A DNA stretch of 21,795 bases, from the NCBI GenBank assembly GCA_964608495.1, contig CAZSOQ010000078.1, forward strand, positions 1-21,795, given 5' to 3'. Shown here one piece after another: positions 16,795 to 21,795 of the stretch. The notes beneath the pieces are model-generated. The model saw nothing but the letters and a program-made list of their open reading frames with translations, was not told the DNA's origin and did no database searches. The DNA is from JAKORR01 sp964608495. Its GTDB lineage: Bacteria; Armatimonadota; Zipacnadia; Zipacnadales; FEN-943. The first letter of the stretch is position 1; each line of letters begins with the position of its first letter. The position numbers and the translations under genes were made by a program.

Positions 16795-18000
16795 ATGCCT
16801 ACCTGCGTTCTGGCATACTCGGGCGGACTGGACACGTCGGTCGCTATCAAGTGGATCCAGGACAACTACGGCCTTGACGTCGTGGCCGTGGCCGTGGACG
16901 TGGGCGAGGAGAGGAACTACGAGGGTATTCGCCAGAAGGCCTTGACCCTAGGCGCGACCGAGGCTCGCGTGGTGGACGCCAAGCAGGAATTCTTCAACGA
17001 TTTCATCCGGCGGGCCCTGTGGGCCAACCTGGTCTACGAGCACAAGTACCCGGCCTTCACGGCCCTGGCGCGGCCGCTAATCGCCCGCAAGCAGGTCGAG
17101 GTGGCCCTCGAGATCGGCGCCGACTCCGTCGCCCACGGCTGCACGGGCAAGGGCAACGACCAGGTGCGCTTCGAGACCACCTATGCCGCCCTGGCCCCGC
17201 ACCTCAAGGTCGTCGCCCCCGTGCGCGAATGGGGCATGACCCGCGACCAGGAGATAGACTACGCCCAGCAGCACGGCATCCCCGTGCCCGTGGACAAGAA
17301 GAGCCCTTACTCGATAGACACCAACCTGTGGGGTCGGTCCGTCGAGTGCGGCGACATCGAGGACCCGTCCCGCGAGGTGCCCGACGACGCCTGGCTGTGG
17401 ACCACCGACCCCGCCAAGGCGCCCGACCGGCCGGCCTACCTGACCATCACCTTCGCACGGGGCACGCCCGTGGCCCTGGACGGCGAGGCCCTCGGCGGCG
17501 TCGAGCTCGTGTCGCGGCTCAACGCACTGGCGGGCTCGCACGGCGTGGGGCGCGTGAACATGATGGAGAACCGGCTGGTGGGCATCAAGTCGCGTGAGGT
17601 CTACGAGACCCCGGCGGCCACGGTGCTCCTGGCCGCGCACCGCGATCTCGAGAGCCTGGTGCTCGACCGCGAGACCTACCACTTCAAGCCCTACCTGGAG
17701 CTGCGGTACGCGGAGCTCGTGTACTACGGCCAGTGGTACACGCCCCTGCGCCAGGCGATTGACGCCTTCATGGCCGAGACGCAGGAGCGGGTGAACGGCG
17801 AGGTGACGCTGAGGCTATACAAGGGCCGGTGCGAGCCCGTGGCGCGGACGTCGGAGTGGTCGCTGTACGACTTCTCACTGGCGACCTACGACGAGGGTGA
17901 CCGGTTCGACCAGAGCCTGTCGAAGGGGTTCATAGACATCTTCGCGCTGCCGGCGAAGGTAGCGGCACGCGTGGCGCGCCAGCATGGCATAGAGCCATAG
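16795..18000 (+). CDS. argG: Argininosuccinate synthase
   Basis: This 401-residue cytoplasmic enzyme joins citrulline and aspartate with ATP to give argininosuccinate, the penultimate step of arginine synthesis. The N terminus holds the ATP-pyrophosphatase loop SGGLDTS (residues 9-15). YEHKYPAFTALARPLIARK, HGCTGKGNDQVRFE, REWGMTRDQEIDYA and SPYSIDTNLWGRSVECG are hallmark ArgG segments that form the citrulline, aspartate and ATP sites. The length is normal and no key residue is missing. The start at 16795 follows a purine-rich AGGAGG...GGAG site (16777-16789). An upstream frame to 16729 overlaps the promoter and is rejected. No argH or argF is adjacent, so the pathway genes are dispersed. It converges with the protease-like gene across 27 bases. 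Confidence 0.97.
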   Translation: MPTCVLAYSGGLDTSVAIKWIQDNYGLDVVAVAVDVGEERNYEGIRQKALTLGATEARVVDAKQEFFNDFIRRALWANLVYEHKYPAFTALARPLIARKQVEVALEIGADSVAHGCTGKGNDQVRFETTYAALAPHLKVVAPVREWGMTRDQEIDYAQQHGIPVPVDKKSPYSIDTNLWGRSVECGDIEDPSREVPDDAWLWTTDPAKAPDRPAYLTITFARGTPVALDGEALGGVELVSRLNALAGSHGVGRVNMMENRLVGIKSREVYETPAATVLLAAHRDLESLVLDRETYHFKPYLELRYAELVYYGQWYTPLRQAIDAFMAETQERVNGEVTLRLYKGRCEPVARTSEWSLYDFSLATYDEGDRFDQSLSKGFIDIFALPAKVAARVARQHGIEP

Positions 18001-18029
18001 AGCCGCGGCCAGGAACTCGGCCCGCCGCT
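18001..18029. terminator. Hairpin filling the gap between argG and the convergent gene
   Basis: AGCCGCGGCC (18001-18010) pairs imperfectly with GGCCCGCCGCT (18019-18029), with one mismatch and one bulge, around the loop AGGAACTC. It fills the space between the two convergent stops and may terminate both. Confidence 0.4.
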
Positions 18030-19512
18030 ACTTGATCCTGCGGCCACTGCGGTCGAAGTACTTGTAGCCCGCTACCTCCCCTGCCGGTGCCCATCCGAAG
18101 CTCGACCACTGGGCGAACAACCGCCCATCGGGCTCGTATGGCATGTCGAGGAGCACCCTTACGTTATTGCACACGAAGTACCGCCAGTCCCTCCCGCTCT
18201 TCTGTCCACCAGTGAAGGGGTTCACGGGCAGGACCCCACCCGGCAGGTAGGGCCCGTTCCAGCGGCCACGCCCCCAGTCCTCTCGCCACTCGCGATGATA
18301 GGATGGTTCGTCCGTCCTGAGCAGGTCGGTTAGCTCATGGGGGTACATGCCGCAATCGTCGCGCCATCGCTCGAGCGCGTCCACCATTCTCCTCAGCGCC
18401 CGTTTGGCTTCCGCGATCGGCTCTCGCTTCGTCGTGCACGTTGCTGTGACACTAACCTTCTGCGTCTCCCCCGTCCAGCGGGTGGAAGCAGGGACCACGG
18501 CGACCTCCCGGACGTGGCTGCCGAAGTCCTCGATGTCCAGCGGCTTGCCGCCCGGCAGCATCCTCGAGTGGATGCTCCAGCCTCGCCGTCCGTGCGTCAG
18601 CACAACGGCCTCCCACTCTGGGGTCTCCGGCTCTCCTTGCGCCGCCAGGGACAGGTGAAGCGTGCCGCGCCCGCGAGGCACCAGCTTGATGGGCCAAGCC
18701 GCAAGAGGAAGCAGCGAGACCTTCCGCCCGGCTTCCTCTTCAGTGCCCTCCTGGCAAGCCTCGACCGTCAGTACGGAACCGCCGGTGTAGGGATCCTGGA
18801 GCTGCGACTTCTGGGCGTCTTCCCAGTCCCGCAGCACCGCGTAGTGCACGGCATACTCGACGAAGTCAGCAGACAGCGAAGCTCCGCGAGCTCGCAGCGT
18901 TGCGTGTATCGCGCTCAGGCAGGTCTCGTCCGAGGGATCGGCGCCGTACGTCTCCCAGGCCTCCCTAACGATCTCGGCGCCGTCCTTGTGGGCCAGGTAA
19001 GACACAAAGCTGGCGTTCGCGTACTTCCACCCCAGGTCGTTGAGGGAGAAGAGCAGGTTCACGCAGTTTGACTCTATTGCGGGGTGACCGTAGGCGGGGA
19101 CAAAGCGCATCATGAACCAAGTGGCTGTCCCTTCCCGCCACCACAGGTCACGGTCTGCCACCCATCCCGGGGTCCACGCCTCATGTTCGCGGTACTGAGC
19201 CTGCGAAAGGTGGAATAGCTCATGGGCGACTAGGGCCTCGACTACGGCGTCGTAGGAGCGGCCGGTCAGGCTTGGGTCCCCAGACCTGTAGCCCTCGATG
19301 TCATGATTCACCCTCACGTAGTCCCGTACAGCCCATCGCGTCTTCCCCTCGGCCGGGTTGTCGCCAGGCACCGCGCAGAGCTTGATGCTCACGATATGGT
19401 CAGGGAATCTGTAGCCAGTCTCCTTCAGTCTGGAGCGGACCGCCTCCGCCGCCCGTGCCACCCTCGCCGCCGTGTTGACGGACGCACCCTCCGGCTGCGC
19501 GTACGTGAGGTC
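18028..19512 (-). CDS. Gluzincin-like protease with GspG-like tail, C-terminal part of a frameshifted gene
   Basis: This part has no convincing start of its own. The frame opens at 19512 just after a TGA, and the only early start is a GTG at 19461 without a properly spaced ribosome-binding site. Counted from that GTG, residues 80-84 are HELFH and E110 lies in WWREGTATWFM. This is the HExxH...E arrangement of gluzincin zinc peptidases, with helices around it. A beta-rich region (about 230-345) follows. Residues 352-477 resemble the C-terminal domain of type II secretion major pseudopilin GspG: AEAKRALRRMVDALERW, DDCGMYPHELTDLL, then RWNGPYLPGGVLPVNPFTGG. The pseudopilin N-terminal helix and prepilin cleavage site are absent. 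The gene looks like the continuation of the frame at 19400-20071. The stretch is less GC-rich than its neighbours. Confidence 0.75.
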   Translation of the reverse strand, partial: DLTYAQPEGASVNTAARVARAAEAVRSRLKETGYRFPDHIVSIKLCAVPGDNPAEGKTRWAVRDYVRVNHDIEGYRSGDPSLTGRSYDAVVEALVAHELFHLSQAQYREHEAWTPGWVADRDLWWREGTATWFMMRFVPAYGHPAIESNCVNLLFSLNDLGWKYANASFVSYLAHKDGAEIVREAWETYGADPSDETCLSAIHATLRARGASLSADFVEYAVHYAVLRDWEDAQKSQLQDPYTGGSVLTVEACQEGTEEEAGRKVSLLPLAAWPIKLVPRGRGTLHLSLAAQGEPETPEWEAVVLTHGRRGWSIHSRMLPGGKPLDIEDFGSHVREVAVVPASTRWTGETQKVSVTATCTTKREPIAEAKRALRRMVDALERWRDDCGMYPHELTDLLRTDEPSYHREWREDWGRGRWNGPYLPGGVLPVNPFTGGQKSGRDWRYFVCNNVRVLLDMPYEPDGRLFAQWSSFGWAPAGEVAGYKYFDRSGRRIK

Positions 19513-20071
19513 TCAGTGCCCAGGGTCCGTCAGTCCAGTACATCACGTCGAAGTGCTCGGTTCGGTGGTGCTGGGGTGCGAGGACAGCTGTCACCCAGGC
19601 GTATAGCGTCAAGTGGCGGATCTCGACCGAGACCGTGTTGGCCTCAGCGTCAACCTGTCCCGGGAGCTCACCCCACTGCCCCTCGCCCCAAACCGCCACG
19701 TCTACGTCTTCCTCGCGGATGCCGGCAGGTATCTCAGACTCGTCATAGCCGATCGTCAGCCTCATTGGCTTCACGATCCTGGCGTCGCCCGCGTCTACGT
19801 CATAGCCCCGGCTGGGGACGAACATGTTCTGGTGGCTTCGCGGCGGCAGGTCGGTCACCTGTCCTATTGTGACGGCTGTGTCTCTGTCCAACCCGCCCGG
19901 AGCGATGTCTACCCGCGCCCGAGTGCCGAACTGCACTGCTCCGCCCGACGCAGCAACGACCAGCTTCCGGGAAGTCCCTGGGTGAATCAGGCGCCAGGCA
20001 ACAATCCCACCAGAGGCCAATGCGGCCACCAAGATGACGACGAGCAACACACGTCGAGGTAGCACACCCAT
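19400..20071 (-). CDS. Membrane-anchored ZU5-like N-terminal part of the same frameshifted gene
   Basis: The first 186 residues (to about 19514) are protein-like. MGVLPRRVLLVVILVAALAS starts an N-terminal membrane helix, so the rest lies outside the cytoplasm. Residues 36-163 resemble a ZU5-type beta domain: VQFGTRARVDIAPGGLDRDT, PMRLTIGYDESEIP, GQWGELPGQVD and finally VEIRHLTLYAWV. Then TEHFDVMYWTDGPWAL reads like the opening of a gluzincin domain. After that the frame turns into a glycine-rich, low-complexity tail ending at 19400, while the alternative frame continues with DLTYAQPEGASVNTAARVA. The start at 20071 has GAGGAG 4 bases upstream. The larger open frame to 20833 is a shadow of the TPR gene. 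If repaired, the protein would be about 680 residues. Confidence 0.72.
   Translation of the reverse strand: MGVLPRRVLLVVILVAALASGGIVAWRLIHPGTSRKLVVAASGGAVQFGTRARVDIAPGGLDRDTAVTIGQVTDLPPRSHQNMFVPSRGYDVDAGDARIVKPMRLTIGYDESEIPAGIREEDVDVAVWGEGQWGELPGQVDAEANTVSVEIRHLTLYAWVTAVLAPQHHRTEHFDVMYWTDGPWALRPHVRAAGGCVRQHGGEGGTGGGGGPLQTEGDWLQIP
19511..19516 (-). other. Probable frameshift site (one extra base)
   Basis: On the minus strand the upstream frame reads ...TGG GCA CTG A, while the downstream frame starts GAC CTC ACG TAC. Removing one base (the A at 19513) joins PWAL to DLTYAQPEG and gives one continuous protein. No classic slippery heptamer is seen, so a mutation or an assembly error is more likely than programmed frameshifting. 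Confidence 0.65.
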
Positions 20072-20205
20072 CGCCCTCCTCGAGCCTGTGCATCCACCCG
20101 CTCCCAGGCACTGGCGCCCCACGCGTCTCATCATGGGCCATGCCCGCATGCGCCAGCGCCGCCATGAGCTGCGAGGTCGCGGCGGCCGCACCGCCCAGGC
20201 CGTCT

Positions 20206-20964
20206 TCAGAAGATATCCAGGTCCCCGAAGCTCGCGTAGGTGAGAAGCAGTTGCGCCAGGCTGTCCACCATCGGCGCCAGCAGGTTCCCCGGATCGCTCG
20301 TCCGCGCCAGTCGCGCCTGCTCCAGCGCGTCCCGGCACCACGCCTGCGCTTGATCCGCCTTCCCTGCCCCCAGCGCCGCCGAGGCCCGCAGCACCCGCGT
20401 CAGACCACGCCCGGCGTAGGCATTCGCCCGCACCTGTGCCATCCCCGGCTGCGCCGCGTCGGGGAAGCGCCCACCCGGAGGCGCCCGGTCCGCCATCTCG
20501 ATCGCCTGATCGAAGGCCGCGTCGGCCTGGTCGAGCGGGCCCGTGTCGCCCCGCATGGCCCGCTGCAGCAGGTCCTTCAGGAAGCCCACGTCCGGCGCAG
20601 GGCTCCCCAGGTGCAGCCGCGCCAGTCCCAGCCGCACCCCCGCCGCCGCCAGTCGGTCGTCCAGCCCTAGGGCCTGCTCGAACTCCCGCGCCGCCTCCTC
20701 GAAGCGCGAGGCCGTCTGCAGCGCTATCCCGCGCAGGAAGTGACGCCTCGCCCGGGCCTTCGGCGAGCCCACGAGCAGGTAGACGACCGGCGCCAGGATG
20801 AGCGCCACGAGTACCAGCGACAGCAGCGGCCATCGCCAGAAGCCCCCGCCGTGACCCACCGGCGGTGGCGGCTGGCCCGGCGGCACGGCCCCGGGCGCCG
20901 GCTGGTCGTCGCCGTCCAGCTCCACGTCCAGAAGATGGGGGTTGTCCCGGCCTGTGTGCGCCAT
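20206..20964 (-). CDS. TPR-containing membrane protein
   Basis: This 252-residue protein has a short acidic/proline-rich N-terminal cytoplasmic stretch (1-40), a single hydrophobic helix at about 46-66 (PLLSLVLVALILAPVVYLLV), and a helical remainder with TPR-like pairs. The first pair is ARRHFLRGIALQTASRFEEA plus AREFEQALGLDDRLAA, and later alanine-rich helices run to the C terminus. Such proteins usually act as scaffolds, and no enzyme motif is present. I chose the ATG at 20964. A GTG at 20973 is also possible, and neither has a clear ribosome-binding site. It lies 72 bases after the FHA gene and 134 bases before the broken protease gene, all on one strand, suggesting a shared transcript. 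I do not recognise a named family. Confidence 0.75.
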   Translation of the reverse strand: MAHTGRDNPHLLDVELDGDDQPAPGAVPPGQPPPPVGHGGGFWRWPLLSLVLVALILAPVVYLLVGSPKARARRHFLRGIALQTASRFEEAAREFEQALGLDDRLAAAGVRLGLARLHLGSPAPDVGFLKDLLQRAMRGDTGPLDQADAAFDQAIEMADRAPPGGRFPDAAQPGMAQVRANAYAGRGLTRVLRASAALGAGKADQAQAWCRDALEQARLARTSDPGNLLAPMVDSLAQLLLTYASFGDLDIF

Positions 20965-20993
20965 GGCAGTCACGTCGTCGGGCGGGAGCAGCG

Positions 20994-21005
20994 GCCCGCG
21001 CGGGC
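20994..21005. repeat. 12-bp perfect palindrome between the FHA and TPR genes
   Basis: GCCCGC followed by GCGGGC is self-complementary without a loop. It lies in the 72-base gap between two same-strand genes. It may be part of an mRNA structure, or it may be a chance product of the very GC-rich gap. Confidence 0.25.
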
Positions 21006-21036
21006 TCCGCCCCGTGCGCGGCGGGCCCCGCGGCCC

Positions 21037-21795
21037 TCAGGGACGATCGGCGGCCGCCCGCTCGTGGAAGGTGAGCTGCGTCCCGCCGATGGTGATGACA
21101 TCCCCACTGCGCAGGACCGTGCTGCCGACGGGCCGGCCGTTGACCAGCGTGCGTCCGCCGGACAGGTCCTCAAGGGTCATCCGGTTGCCCGAGCGGCTTA
21201 TCCGGCAGTGCAGATCCGCAGCCCCCGTCTCCTTGGCGAGCATGATGTCGGCCTTCGGCGACCGCCCGATGGTGGTCACCGGGTTGTACAGAATGAACTG
21301 CTTGCCGGAGAGCGGCCCCGCGGTGATGATGAGCCAGGCCTCCTTGCGGATCTCCTCGATGAGGCCGATGGCTCCCCCCGCGGCGGCGCCGAGCACCGAT
21401 ATGGCGACCATGCGACTCAACTCACCGCCGCCGAGCATGATCGCGATGGGATCAAAGAGCAGCCCGCCGGCCGCGCCGCCCAGGAGCCCGCCGACCAGCC
21501 CGTTGATGACCTTGCGGCTCGAGCGGGTGAGGAATCCCGGCGCCAGGCCGATGCAGGCGCCGATGAGGGCCCAGGCGATGGCGCGGACGACGATCTGGAC
21601 GATGACGGGCAGGGAGCCGCTGCCCCCGCGCATGCTGCCGTAGAGGATCTGGCCCAGGACGCCGCCGAAGCCGCCGCCCACGAGCCCGATGAGCAGGCCA
21701 AGACCCGCGCCTTGCAGAGCCCGGCGTACATTCGCGCCCATGATTCCCTCGACCGCGCCGATGGCCATGGCGATGCCGCCGCCCATTGCGGCGCC
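21037..21795 (-). CDS. Glycine-zipper membrane protein with C-terminal FHA domain, 5' end outside the window
   Basis: The frame is open to the window edge (Gly-Ala-Ala precede the first Met at 21786), and the glycine-rich pattern has no beginning here, so the start is upstream. Counted from that Met, residues 1-145 consist of glycine-zipper membrane segments (GLGLLIGLVGGGFGGVLG, GLVGGLLGGAAGGLLF, VLGAAAGGAIGLIEE). Residues 152-243 are an FHA fold: TTIGRSPKADIML (R175), LHCRIS, MTLEDLSGGRTLVNGRPV, LRSGDVITIGGTQLTF. FHA domains bind phosphothreonine on partner proteins. Here the usual Ser-Arg-x-His reads A190-D-L-H193, and the Asn-Gly-Thr is replaced by G211-R-T, so phosphopeptide binding may be weakened or altered. 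It heads a minus-strand group with the TPR and protease-like genes. Confidence 0.85.
   Translation of the reverse strand, partial: GAAMGGGIAMAIGAVEGIMGANVRRALQGAGLGLLIGLVGGGFGGVLGQILYGSMRGGSGSLPVIVQIVVRAIAWALIGACIGLAPGFLTRSSRKVINGLVGGLLGGAAGGLLFDPIAIMLGGGELSRMVAISVLGAAAGGAIGLIEEIRKEAWLIITAGPLSGKQFILYNPVTTIGRSPKADIMLAKETGAADLHCRISRSGNRMTLEDLSGGRTLVNGRPVGSTVLRSGDVITIGGTQLTFHERAAADRP

Noticed and set aside
19511..19516. Programmed ribosomal frameshifting
   Set aside because: No slippery heptamer or adjacent strong stem is evident. A simple one-base error or mutation explains the pattern better.
20072..20833. N-terminal extension of the ZU5-like frame through the TPR gene
   Set aside because: The frame is open, but the sequence overlaps the TPR gene in another frame and lacks protein character. 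The start at 20071 has a ribosome-binding site and a membrane helix.
1..21795. CRISPR arrays, tRNA or rRNA genes, insertion sequences, prophage genes
   Set aside because: I saw no regularly spaced repeats, cloverleaf-like sequences, transposase or integrase motifs, or flanking terminal repeats anywhere in the window.

Overview
This is a bacterial window of very high GC content (about 70% in most lines I sampled). Most genes have strong Shine-Dalgarno sites (AGGAGG or close). The gene mix is two Gfo/Idh/MocA oxidoreductases, a neutral-ceramidase-like hydrolase, large secreted carbohydrate-enzyme-like proteins, and a glycine-zipper FHA protein. That mix is what I would expect from an environmental member of Planctomycetota, Armatimonadota or a related candidate phylum. 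No rRNA, tRNA or marker in the window settles the phylum, so this placement is an inference.

Layout. (1) 2-3196, plus strand: end of a two-domain rhodanese gene, an amidohydrolase-2 family metal hydrolase, and a ceramidase-like hydrolase without a signal peptide. (2) 3205-5349, minus strand: a MATE transporter with a TTG start and a small nitroreductase. (3) 5589-8257, plus strand: a probable lipoprotein with a GH71/GH99-type barrel and a C-terminal beta domain, followed after 68 bases by a Gfo/Idh/MocA dehydrogenase. (4) 8289-11976, minus strand: a 952-residue secreted multidomain protein of carbohydrate-enzyme type and a compact alpha/beta hydrolase. (5) 12380-18000, plus strand: pterin-4a-carbinolamine dehydratase, a second Gfo/Idh/MocA protein that lacks the usual lysine motif, an FtsK/SpoIIIE DNA translocase and argininosuccinate synthase (argG). 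(6) 18028-21795, minus strand: a membrane-anchored zinc-protease-like gene broken by a frameshift, a TPR membrane protein, and a glycine-zipper membrane protein ending in an FHA domain that runs off the window.

How the parts may work together. Regions 1-4 look like accessory catabolism of an unidentified glycan or glycoconjugate: exported glycosidase-like proteins, sugar dehydrogenases, hydrolases and an exporter. The substrate cannot be read from the sequence. ftsK and argG are housekeeping genes. Each has its own sigma70-type promoter with exactly 17 bases between TTGTC(C/G) and TATACT/TATCAT. Convergent or consecutive genes are separated by GC-rich hairpins without U-tracts (8256-8284, 14066-14114, 18001-18029).

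The most unusual locus is 18028-20071. A single ancestral protein appears to join a membrane anchor, a ZU5-like beta domain, a gluzincin (HELFH...EGTATW) and a C-terminal GspG/pseudopilin-like domain. One extra base near 19513 splits it into two frames. This stretch is also visibly less GC-rich than its neighbours.
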